This document shows, one piece after another, positions 1 through 5,868 of a stretch of 6,179 nucleotides of DNA. Below the pieces are notes generated by a model. It was not told the origin of the DNA and did no database searches. It saw nothing but the letters and a program-made list of their open reading frames with translations. The DNA comes from an uncultured Bdellovibrio sp. (lineage in GTDB: Bacteria > Bdellovibrionota > Bdellovibrionia > Bdellovibrionales > Bdellovibrionaceae). Position numbers and translations under genes: made by a program. The stretch is taken from NCBI GenBank assembly GCA_937871355.1, contig CALMPX010000060.1, positions 1-6,179 on the forward strand, in the 5' to 3' direction. How positions within the stretch are numbered: position 1 is the stretch's first letter; every line of letters starts with the position of its first letter.

Positions 1-22
1 TTTAATTCCTTTTATTTATATT

Positions 23-63
23 ATTAAAAAACGTTTTAATACTTATTCAATTAGAATAAGTAT
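23..63 (-). terminator. Rho-independent-type terminator overlapping the barrel gene's stop codon
   Basis: A perfect 10-base inverted repeat lies at 39-48 and 54-63 (ATACTTATTC / GAATAAGTAT) with a 5-base loop. On the minus strand it is followed, about seven bases later, by a run of six T (26-31). The stem contains the last three sense codons (Tyr-Leu-Phe), and the TAA stop is in the loop. The stem is AT-only apart from two GC pairs, and the T run is not immediately adjacent, so efficiency may be modest. Its position at the end of the gene supports a terminator or 3'-end stabiliser. Confidence 0.55.
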
Positions 64-1199
64 GTAATTCCAACTTGGCTTAATAATTTATTACTGTTTA
101 AATCTTGCGTTTGAGTATCGCCAGTTAAACCTTGTAATGAACCATCTAAAGTCAATTTGTTGAATTTTAATCCTGCACCGATAGCCGCTACAGTTGAGTT
201 TGCACCTGGAGCAAATTCTTGAGCTGTTGTACCGCTAACATCTGCTTTTGAGCTGTTGATCAAAGTTTTTTGTGAAACAGATCCACGTAAAGTTAACCAA
301 GAAGCTGCTTCAGTTTCGAAACCAACTAGGATTGGTAATGTTAAGGCTGTTTGTTTAACTTCAGCGCCGCTGACTAATTTAAATTTTCTTTCGTCTTGAG
401 CCAAAGTTACTCCGTAGAATATATTTCCGCCATCAACTTTGTGAGATTTTACCGCTGCTAAAGCAGAAGACATATAGTCTAACTTAGCTGTTTCAGTTCC
501 TGCTTTTTCAACTTTGAATCCAGCAGCTTCGATGTAAGCATTGAAGTACCAGTCTTCCATTTTGTAACCAATACCAGCTGAATAACCAGAAGTTCCTGAG
601 AATTTTTCAGTTCCATTTTCGTAAGTGTTGCCTAAACCGATTCCCAATTTAGCATCCCAAGCTTCATTTCTTGCTCCTAGACGAATACCTGCAGAAGACT
701 CTTTTTCATCATTATTTTTATCGTTGTAGTTTGAATAAACTAAAGTTCCAGCAAGTGCCCAGTCGTTCATTTTTGTTCCGTAGTGAATATTAACTGGATT
801 TTGTTGACCTTTAACAGTCGCCAAACCAGCACCTGCACCAGCGCCACCAAAAGTTGCTGTCATGAAAGCTTGTGAAGCTGCGAAACGTAAACCTGGAGTC
901 GCTGCTCCAGTTGAGTATGCTGAAGCATTAGTAGATTGATGACCTAAAGTTAAACCTAATTTAGAATTACCGTAAGAACGTACCACAGTACCTTCTGTAT
1001 TAGAATTGTACGTTGTCGTCGCTGTAGTACCTGATTCAATGTTCGCGTAGTCACCCATAGACATCATATCTGCTGGATTTGTTAGAACTGTTTGAGTGTC
1101 GATAAGTTGAACGGCATTTCCCAATGCGCTCACACGTGCTCTCGTAGCAAATGCATTTACCGAAGCTAATGCGATTGCGATTACTAATAATTGTTTCAT
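51..1199 (-). CDS. Predicted outer-membrane beta-barrel (porin-like) protein
   Basis: This 382-residue protein is probably a surface-exposed or channel-forming outer-membrane barrel; its cargo is unknown. Residues 1-18 form a Sec signal peptide (Lys-Gln start, hydrophobic core LLVIAIALA, cleavage expected after AFA at 18). The mature protein begins TRARVSALG and carries an NPADMM motif near residues 41-46, a pattern reminiscent of OmpP1/FadL-like or Bdellovibrio-type barrels. The rest is Gly/Ser/Thr/Asn-rich with alternating polar and hydrophobic residues, a Gly-Ala stretch near 118-125, no obvious cysteine, and a C-terminal aromatic strand ending YLF, the usual signal for barrel assembly by BamA. 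The ATG start is supported by GAAAGG on the minus strand at 1207-1212, seven bases upstream. It appears monocistronic, with its own promoter and terminator. The barrel assignment is strong; the family name is not certain. Confidence 0.85.
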   Translation of the reverse strand: MKQLLVIAIALASVNAFATRARVSALGNAVQLIDTQTVLTNPADMMSMGDYANIESGTTATTTYNSNTEGTVVRSYGNSKLGLTLGHQSTNASAYSTGAATPGLRFAASQAFMTATFGGAGAGAGLATVKGQQNPVNIHYGTKMNDWALAGTLVYSNYNDKNNDEKESSAGIRLGARNEAWDAKLGIGLGNTYENGTEKFSGTSGYSAGIGYKMEDWYFNAYIEAAGFKVEKAGTETAKLDYMSSALAAVKSHKVDGGNIFYGVTLAQDERKFKLVSGAEVKQTALTLPILVGFETEAASWLTLRGSVSQKTLINSSKADVSGTTAQEFAPGANSTVAAIGAGLKFNKLTLDGSLQGLTGDTQTQDLNSNKLLSQVGITYLF

Positions 1200-1220
1200 T
1201 TGTATACCTTTCGTTAATCG

Positions 1221-1238
1221 TTAAAGTTAAAACTTTAA
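1221..1238. repeat. 8-base inverted repeat in the leader of the barrel gene
   Basis: TTAAAGTT (1221-1228) and AACTTTAA (1231-1238) are perfect inverted copies around a 2-base centre. The site lies between the predicted promoter and the ribosome binding site of the barrel gene. A 2-base centre is too tight for an RNA hairpin without opening a pair or two, so a dimeric protein operator is as likely as an RNA structure. All pairs but two are AT, so chance cannot be excluded in this composition. Confidence 0.35.
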
Positions 1239-1244
1239 ACTTAT

Positions 1245-1382
1245 TTATTTAATTACATTACTTAAACTTATACTTTTATCGTAATAAGCTCTTAGTCCGT
1301 ACGCAACTTCAAAAAAAAGGTGAACGATTTGATCAGCCAAAATGTGCTGATCACTTTTTGGGATATTGTGTTTTTCACACAT
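1245..1382 (-). CDS. Possible 45-residue small protein, unknown function
   Basis: A minus-strand frame opens with ATG at 1380-1382 and ends with TAA at 1245-1247. It starts MCEKHNIPKSD and contains a stretch with an amphipathic, helical look (ILADQIVHLFFEVAYGLRAY), ending SNVIK. The composition is more protein-like than its antisense frame. Against it: no clear Shine-Dalgarno, only an A-run before the ATG; a length at which open frames are common by chance; and overlap with the predicted promoter of the barrel gene. It lies just below the 43-codon frame at 1389-1520 in the same phase, with one TAA and two codons between them, so the pair could also be one decayed gene. I do not recognise the family. 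Confidence 0.27.
   Translation of the reverse strand: MCEKHNIPKSDQHILADQIVHLFFEVAYGLRAYYDKSISLSNVIK
1278..1306 (-). promoter_or_regulatory. Possible sigma-70-type promoter of the barrel gene
   Basis: Read on the minus strand, TTGCGT (1301-1306) and TACGAT (1278-1283) are separated by 17 bases, the standard spacing. The -35 matches the consensus in its TTG and the -10 matches at four of six positions. Transcription would begin near 1271, giving an AT-rich leader of about 70 bases before the ATG at 1199. The AT-rich context offers other -10-like words, so the exact site is uncertain. Confidence 0.35.
1330..1353. repeat. Perfect TGATCAGC inverted repeat
   Basis: TGATCAGC (1330-1337) and GCTGATCA (1346-1353) are exact inverted copies with an 8-base centre. 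On the plus strand CTTTTTG follows directly, and on the minus strand a run of eight T comes about ten bases later, so a weak terminator is conceivable in either direction. Its place about 25 bases upstream of the proposed -35 of the barrel gene also suits an operator for a dimeric regulator. If the small minus-strand frame here is real, the two arms encode the SDQ and ADQ segments. Confidence 0.45.
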
Positions 1383-1388
1383 CTTTTT

Positions 1389-1520
1389 TTAATTTTTAAA
1401 TTTTTTATTTTTTTGATTTATTTTTTTGCTTTCAAAAATTGGATTTCCTTGACCAGCGCGGGTTTCCGCTCTGAAAACCAAAATCAATTTTTTCAATTTA
1501 TAATGCAAATCTGTTTTCAT
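1389..1520 (-). CDS. Possible 43-residue basic small protein or gene remnant
   Basis: A minus-strand frame runs from ATG at 1518-1520 to TAA at 1389-1391. It begins MKTDLHYKLKK, includes FRAETRAGQGNPIFESKK and ends in a Lys/Asn-rich tail encoded by the T-rich plus-strand tract. The same frame stays open upstream to a TAG at about 1576-1578, adding codons that read RPRYKQRVEWFSQTLIEK and include an in-frame TTG, so the true start could be earlier. GAG three bases before the ATG is a weak and rather close ribosome binding site. It could be a short real gene, the remains of a longer one, or chance. No function can be assigned. Confidence 0.22.
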   Translation of the reverse strand: MKTDLHYKLKKLILVFRAETRAGQGNPIFESKKINQKNKKFKN

Positions 1521-1563
1521 TTTCTCGATCAAAGTCTGGCTAAACCATTCAACTCTTTGTTTG

Positions 1564-1587
1564 TAACGCGGCCGCTAAGCGCGGTTA
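1564..1587. repeat. GC-rich imperfect inverted repeat in the spacer
   Basis: TAACGCG (1564-1570) pairs with CGCGGTTA (1580-1587) if one G is bulged, leaving a 9-base loop. The segment includes the 8-base palindrome GCGGCCGC and stands out as GC-rich in a very AT-rich spacer. No T run follows closely, so a terminator is unlikely. Function unknown. Confidence 0.3.
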
Positions 1588-1640
1588 AATCGCACCACGT
1601 TAAACCTAGACTTATGTCGTGATAAGTCATTGATTTGTCG

Positions 1641-1668
1641 TTTAAATCGATTCTAAGTGTGACATAAT
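1641..1668 (+). promoter_or_regulatory. Probable extended -10 promoter of the rnr-ubiB operon
   Basis: TGACATAAT at 1660-1668 contains CATAAT (1663-1668, five of six matches to TATAAT) preceded by TG plus one base, the extended -10 arrangement. Upstream, TTTAAA (1641-1646) sits at a 16-base spacing as a poor -35, which extended -10 promoters tolerate. Transcription would begin near 1675, leaving a short leader of about 25 bases that contains the ribosome binding site at 1687-1692. Confidence 0.45.
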
Positions 1669-1686
1669 CAAATCAGAAATCTCAAC

Positions 1687-1692
1687 AAAGGA
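1687..1692 (+). promoter_or_regulatory. Ribosome binding site that sets the CTG start of rnr
   Basis: AAAGGA is a strong Shine-Dalgarno sequence. It ends seven bases before CTG at 1700, ideal spacing. No comparable site precedes the ATG at 1892, so this element is the main evidence for the upstream start. Confidence 0.7.
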
Positions 1693-1699
1693 TACTCAA

Positions 1700-4273
1700 C
1701 TGAGCAAAAATCAGGGCCGAAACAACAAGCAAAGCCATAATAAAAACTTCAAGAGCCTCTCTTCTTCCAACCATTCCACTAAAAATAGTAAAAAGACTCT
1801 AGATGGTTTAATCAAAAGACATCCCGATGGATTCGGATTCTTTATTCCCGAAAATTCCGAGCATCCTGATGTATTTATTCCAGCCAGCAGCATGCAAGGG
1901 GCCATGACGAACGACAAGGTCACGATCATAGCTGAACAAGAACGCGATGGACGATTCAAAGGTGATATCATTCGTATTAATGATCGCGCTCAGAAAAAAA
2001 TCGCCGGACGCTTCCTTATATTAAAAGACAAACAAGATAATCCTTACGGCCTCATTAAAGATGAAGGCAAAGGCTGGGGGGCCGATCTTCGCATAAAGAT
2101 GGAAGATTCCATGGGCGCCGAAAGCGGAGAATTAGTTTCTGCTGAAATCATCTCATACCCCGAGCCCGTTGATCATGAATCCCGAGACTCGCGTATCGAA
2201 AAGAAATTATTCACCGGCAAAGTGGTCGAAGTGATCGGAGATGCTGATAGTGCTTTAAACGATATTCGTCGCGTGATCATCAATCAAAATATTCCCGATG
2301 TTTTCTCTAAAGCTACACTAGAAGAAGCCAAGAAATTTTCGAACAATCCAACCGAAGCTGACTTTAAAGATCGTAAAGATCTGCGCGGTATCAACATCAT
2401 TACTATAGATGGCGCCACCGCAAAAGATTTCGATGATGCGGTCTATACTGAAGTCAAACCGAATGGATTTCATCTTTACGTGGCAATTGCCGACGTCAGC
2501 CACTATGTTAAATCAGAAACAGCGATGGATGCCGATGCCTACGAGCGCGGGACATCAGTTTATTTCCCGAACTTTGTGGTACCGATGCTACCCGAAGCTT
2601 TATCAAACGGCCTTTGCTCTTTAAATCCTCACGTTCCGCGTTTAGCACTGGTTGCTGAGATGAACTTTGATTTCGAAGGCACCATGACCAATTCAAAATT
2701 CTTTGAAGCCGTGATCGAAAGCAAAGCGCGCGTGACTTACGGCGAAGCGCAAGAAATTGTCGATGGAAATGATATTGAAAAATTTAATCACGTTAAAGAG
2801 AACATCCTTCGTTGTGCCGATTTAGCCAAAGTCTTAATGGCTCGACGCTTTAAAGATGGCTCATTAGATCTCGAAGTTCCTGAAACCGAATTAGTGATCG
2901 ATGGAACTGGAGAACCGATTGATGTGATTAAGTCAGAACGTTTATTTGCACACAGACTCATTGAAGAGCTCATGTTAGCAGCCAATGTGGCCGTTGCAAA
3001 ATACTTAGGTGGTAAAGATATTCCCTCGATGTACCGGGTACATGAACCGCCGGATCCTATGAAAATAAGCTTACTGCAAAAATTTATCGGACAATTAGGT
3101 TCTAAAGCGAAATTCTCTGGCGAAAAACTTCAGAAACAACTGACTAAGGCTTTACAGGAATTCCATGGGAAACCTCAAGCCAGTATTATACATATATTAA
3201 CGTTACGTTCGATGAGCCAAGCAAAGTATACTATAGATAACTTAGGCCACTTCGGATTAGGTTTTGATTTTTACACTCACTTCACTTCTCCGATCCGTCG
3301 TTATCCCGACCTTATTGTTCATCGTTTGATTAAAAATCAAATTGGCGTTCCTGGGTATCGGCTGTTAGCCGCGGATGATTTACAAACAGCCGGCACATGG
3401 TTATCAGCTTGCGAACAGCGATCTGCCAAATCAGAACGTCAAATTCAAGCTATTAAAAAAGCGCGCTTCATGAAAAAAATGGAAGGCCAAACTTTTGAGG
3501 GCATGATTAGTTCTATCACTAAATTTGGGTTATTCGTTTTACTTAAGCAGTACAACGTGGATGGATTAGTTCGTCTTGAAGATCTGGGTACGAATAATAG
3601 CTGGGTTTACGATGAAGAAAATCTGCGTTTAGTTTCTAAAAAAAGTGGTTACGCTTATAATATCGGTGATAATCTTAAAGTCACCGTCAGCATGGTGGAT
3701 ATCGAACAAGGTCAAATCAACTTTGTTCCCGAAGGCACCGTCGCTAAAGTTTACGACAAAAGTGATAAAAACTATCGACCCGAAAAAGCCGAGATTAAAA
3801 CGAATCGCAAGTTTGAAGATAAGAAGCTTTCTATTTTTGGCAAAAAAGGAACGGGAAGCCATTATAAAGATGGTTTTAAAGTTAAATCGCCAGATCAACG
3901 CGAAGATCGTCCTTCACCAGCAAAAAAAGCCCATCAGTCCAGCGATACACTTAAAAAATCATTACGCCTCAGAACGATTGAAAAGAATGCTGAAATCAAC
4001 AAACCCGAAGTGGTCAATGACTACGAAGTTAAACCTCGTTATAACTCGCTATCGGATTATTTAGACAAAAACCCGATGAAGCCTACAGCCAAATCTACGG
4101 AAAAATCTTATGACAAAAAGCCAAGTTACAAATCGTCAACAAACCAAAAGTCCTCTTCTCAGTCCGCTGAAACTCGGGAAGACTCTCAAAAACGTGGGAC
4201 GTCTTCGGGTCATTCTAGCAGTCCTGGCAAAACACGGTTTAAGCAATCTGGTCGAAAGAATAAATCTCGGTAA
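1700..4273 (+). CDS. rnr: Ribonuclease R (RNB-family 3'-5' exoribonuclease), CTG start
   Basis: RNase R processively degrades RNA from the 3' end, including structured RNA, rRNA fragments and trans-translation substrates, in the cytoplasm. From CTG at 1700 the protein has 857 residues (E. coli: 813). Order: a short Lys/Asn/Ser-rich N-terminus (1-34); cold-shock domain 1 with HPDGFGFFIP (41-50) and DVFIP (57-61); cold-shock domain 2 (about 105-170); the RNB catalytic domain (about 220-550) with TIDGATAKDFDDAVY, whose Asp residues 237, 243, 245 and 246 match the spacing of the metal-binding set in E. coli, and HFTSPIRRYPDL from 527; an S1 domain (about 597-680); and a long basic Ser/Lys tail. 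The winged-helix N-terminal region of the E. coli protein is absent. The only NTG codon upstream of 1892 in this frame is the CTG, and an in-frame TAA at 1643 closes it. Starting at the ATG at 1892 would delete the conserved part of cold-shock domain 1. The 3' end overlaps ubiB. Confidence 0.95.
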   Translation: MSKNQGRNNKQSHNKNFKSLSSSNHSTKNSKKTLDGLIKRHPDGFGFFIPENSEHPDVFIPASSMQGAMTNDKVTIIAEQERDGRFKGDIIRINDRAQKKIAGRFLILKDKQDNPYGLIKDEGKGWGADLRIKMEDSMGAESGELVSAEIISYPEPVDHESRDSRIEKKLFTGKVVEVIGDADSALNDIRRVIINQNIPDVFSKATLEEAKKFSNNPTEADFKDRKDLRGINIITIDGATAKDFDDAVYTEVKPNGFHLYVAIADVSHYVKSETAMDADAYERGTSVYFPNFVVPMLPEALSNGLCSLNPHVPRLALVAEMNFDFEGTMTNSKFFEAVIESKARVTYGEAQEIVDGNDIEKFNHVKENILRCADLAKVLMARRFKDGSLDLEVPETELVIDGTGEPIDVIKSERLFAHRLIEELMLAANVAVAKYLGGKDIPSMYRVHEPPDPMKISLLQKFIGQLGSKAKFSGEKLQKQLTKALQEFHGKPQASIIHILTLRSMSQAKYTIDNLGHFGLGFDFYTHFTSPIRRYPDLIVHRLIKNQIGVPGYRLLAADDLQTAGTWLSACEQRSAKSERQIQAIKKARFMKKMEGQTFEGMISSITKFGLFVLLKQYNVDGLVRLEDLGTNNSWVYDEENLRLVSKKSGYAYNIGDNLKVTVSMVDIEQGQINFVPEGTVAKVYDKSDKNYRPEKAEIKTNRKFEDKKLSIFGKKGTGSHYKDGFKVKSPDQREDRPSPAKKAHQSSDTLKKSLRLRTIEKNAEINKPEVVNDYEVKPRYNSLSDYLDKNPMKPTAKSTEKSYDKKPSYKSSTNQKSSSQSAETREDSQKRGTSSGHSSSPGKTRFKQSGRKNKSR
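4099..4112 (+). promoter_or_regulatory. Weak ribosome binding site and ATG start of ubiB inside rnr
   Basis: GGAAAAA begins at 4099, and the ATG follows at 4110, eight bases after the GGA. The site lies wholly inside rnr coding sequence. It is a modest Shine-Dalgarno match, so the gene may rely on ribosomes already translating rnr. A later in-frame GTG at 4194 is a possible alternative start and would still overlap rnr by 80 bases. Confidence 0.4.
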
Positions 4274-5828
4274 TTTTCTAAGCTCGGCAGCAACTGATTC
4301 CGACAAAGAACAACTTTCTGTTCCAACGCGATTACGTATGAGCTTTGAAGAATTGGGCCCAACCTTTGTTAAGTTCGGACAATTATTAGCGACACGACCC
4401 GATCTGGTTCCCCAGGACTTTATTGATGAAATGTCTCTTTTGCACGACCAAGTTCAACCGTTATCTTTTAGCACCGTTACTGACGTCATTTCCGAAGAAC
4501 TTGGAAGCGATTGGCAAAAGCATTTCAAATCGATTTCTGAAAATGTTTTAGGATCGGCCAGCATAGCTCAAGTTCACTCGGCGGAACTTCTTTCAGGCAC
4601 CAAAGTTGTTCTTAAGGTTCAACGTCCCGGCATATTGATTAAAATCAATGATGATCTCAATGTTCTTTATTTCATCGCCGAACTGATGGATAAATATATT
4701 CCCGAAGTACGCCCGTTTAATCCGATTGGTATGGTGGACGAATATTTTAAGACACTCCAATTAGAAACTAATTTTGTCATTGAAGCGAATAACTTACGAC
4801 GTTTCAAAGAAAATTTTAAGGACAACACTAGCGTGATTATTCCTGAAGTTCATTTCCCTTTAACCACTGAGCGCGTGTTAACCATGCAAGCGATTGAAGG
4901 CAAACCTTTAAGTCAAATGCATGATCTTACTGAAATTTCCGAAAAATATAATTCAACTCCTGATAAAATTATTGAAATCGGATTAAAAGCTTATTTAAAA
5001 ATGGTTTTTGTTGATGGATTTTTCCACGGCGATCTTCATCCCGGAAATTTCTTTATTCTACCGAATAATAAAATCGGCCTGGTTGATTTCGGAGTAGTTG
5101 GTCGGCTGAATTTCAAAACACAAACGGCTATTGTGAATATGCTAGTGGCTTTATCAAAAGAAGATTACTTGCGTTTAGCTTACGAATACGTTGATCTAGC
5201 ACCGTATAGTGACAAAGTGAATGTGGATTTATTCGCGAAAGAACTTCAGGCGATCATTGCTCCGTATTTTGGACTCACTTTACGTAACATCAATGTAGGT
5301 AAAATTTTATTATCCTCTTCCAGCGTGGCCGCCAGACACGGATTGACAGTTCCGACGGAGTTGATGCTGTTCTTTAAATCGATTATCTCGATTGAATCCT
5401 TAGGTCAGAAAATTTCAAAAGACTTCGATTTTTTAACTTTCACTCTGAGCCAAGTGAACGATGTGGCCGAAAGCTTGTTTCAGCCGGTTAAAATAGCCAA
5501 CGAAGCGGGTCTTATTTTTCGTGAATCACGAAACTTTGTCTCGGCCCTTCCTCGCCAGTTGAATCTGATGATGAGAAAATTAAATTCTCCAGATTATCAT
5601 TCTAAAGTGCATTTAGAAGACTTCAGTGAATTCAAAGACACATTTCTGAAATCATTTACCTTGTTATTCTTAGGCATTGTGATCGCTGCTTTACTTATTT
5701 CAAGCACCCTATTGTATTTACAACCTTCCGTGTGGCTGATCGCCGGCCTTCCTGGACTAAGTTTTGTGGGATACATGATATCCGCAGTTCTCGGTTTGTA
5801 TGCAGCCTACAATTTGTGGAAAAAATAA
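4110..5828 (+). CDS. ubiB: UbiB/AarF/ABC1 (ADCK-like) atypical kinase
   Basis: This 572-residue member of the UbiB family (AarF, ABC1, COQ8 relatives) is expected to act at the inner membrane. Family members support isoprenoid-quinone biosynthesis, probably through ATP binding and hydrolysis rather than classical protein phosphorylation. Visible motifs: KFGQ (88-91, the family's KxGQ) followed by LLATRPDLVP; the Ala-rich loop GSASIAQVH (148-156) that replaces the usual P-loop; VVLK with the ATP-site Lys at 169; ETNF (219-222), where the family normally has an ExD motif; catalytic HGDLHPGN (306-313); and metal-binding DFG (326-328). Two transmembrane helices close the protein (about 516-537 and 542-569). 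The N-terminal block GRLRVILAVLAKHGLSNLVERINL is typical of the family, so the coding region truly extends into rnr. Assignment to the family is firm; whether it is the quinone-pathway UbiB or a paralogue of unknown role is not. Confidence 0.93.
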   Translation: MTKSQVTNRQQTKSPLLSPLKLGKTLKNVGRLRVILAVLAKHGLSNLVERINLGNFLSSAATDSDKEQLSVPTRLRMSFEELGPTFVKFGQLLATRPDLVPQDFIDEMSLLHDQVQPLSFSTVTDVISEELGSDWQKHFKSISENVLGSASIAQVHSAELLSGTKVVLKVQRPGILIKINDDLNVLYFIAELMDKYIPEVRPFNPIGMVDEYFKTLQLETNFVIEANNLRRFKENFKDNTSVIIPEVHFPLTTERVLTMQAIEGKPLSQMHDLTEISEKYNSTPDKIIEIGLKAYLKMVFVDGFFHGDLHPGNFFILPNNKIGLVDFGVVGRLNFKTQTAIVNMLVALSKEDYLRLAYEYVDLAPYSDKVNVDLFAKELQAIIAPYFGLTLRNINVGKILLSSSSVAARHGLTVPTELMLFFKSIISIESLGQKISKDFDFLTFTLSQVNDVAESLFQPVKIANEAGLIFRESRNFVSALPRQLNLMMRKLNSPDYHSKVHLEDFSEFKDTFLKSFTLLFLGIVIAALLISSTLLYLQPSVWLIAGLPGLSFVGYMISAVLGLYAAYNLWKK

Positions 5829-5868
5829 AAATCGGCCTACCTTAGAAACTCAGTTGAGCACCGATTTT
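5828..5868. terminator. Possible bidirectional terminator between convergent genes
   Basis: AAAATCGG (5828-5835) and CCGATTTT (5861-5868) form a perfect 8-base inverted repeat with a 25-base loop. Read either way the stem ends in a run of four T. It begins at the last base of the ubiB stop codon and extends into the end of the opposing receptor gene. The large loop and short T runs make it weak, but the location between converging stops fits shared termination. Confidence 0.35.

Larger units (their letters stand above)
1200..1699. other. 500-base intergenic region between the divergent barrel and rnr genes
   Basis: Both flanking genes are read outward from this spacer. It holds the barrel leader (1200-1271), a likely minus-strand promoter (1278-1306), a TGATCAGC inverted repeat (1330-1353), a strongly T-rich plus-strand tract (about 1384-1428), a small GC-rich island with a GCGGCCGC palindrome (1568-1575), and the rnr promoter and ribosome binding site (1641-1692). 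No tRNA, rRNA or riboswitch fold was recognised. Two small minus-strand frames are listed separately. The plus-strand frame at 1320-1622 is Phe-rich, lacks a credible ribosome binding site and is judged non-coding. Confidence 0.7.

Noticed and set aside
1366..1390. TGTG-TTTTT-CACA mini-hairpin followed by a T run as a plus-strand terminator
   Set aside because: The stem has only four pairs, and no plus-strand gene ends upstream of it in this window.
1320..1622. Plus-strand 100-codon frame with a GTG start
   Set aside because: It is dominated by Phe and Ile encoded by the T-rich tract, the purine run abuts the GTG instead of sitting at ribosome-binding distance, and the opposite strand in the same register reads more like protein.
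1560..1660. Possible tRNA or structured RNA in the spacer
   Set aside because: I found no cloverleaf, no T-loop consensus with a paired stem and no CCA-type end; only isolated weak inverted repeats.
1711..1971. Minus-strand frame opposite the start of rnr
   Set aside because: It is antisense to a region whose plus-strand translation contains the conserved cold-shock domain 1 of RNase R, so it is a shadow frame.
2318..2985. Several short frames on both strands inside the RNB domain of rnr
   Set aside because: They overlap highly conserved catalytic sequence, have no ribosome binding sites and show no recognisable domain.
3629..4064. Overlapping plus and minus frames in the 3' part of rnr, including a 139-codon plus frame
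   Set aside because: The Lys/Ile-rich translations are typical of out-of-phase reading of the A-rich rnr tail. The S1 domain and basic tail in the rnr phase explain the sequence.
4110..4125. Programmed frameshift joining RNase R to the kinase
   Set aside because: The A-run here (C-AAAAA-G) would favour a -1 shift, while moving from the rnr phase to the ubiB phase needs +1 or -2. Separate initiation at ATG 4110 is the simpler reading.
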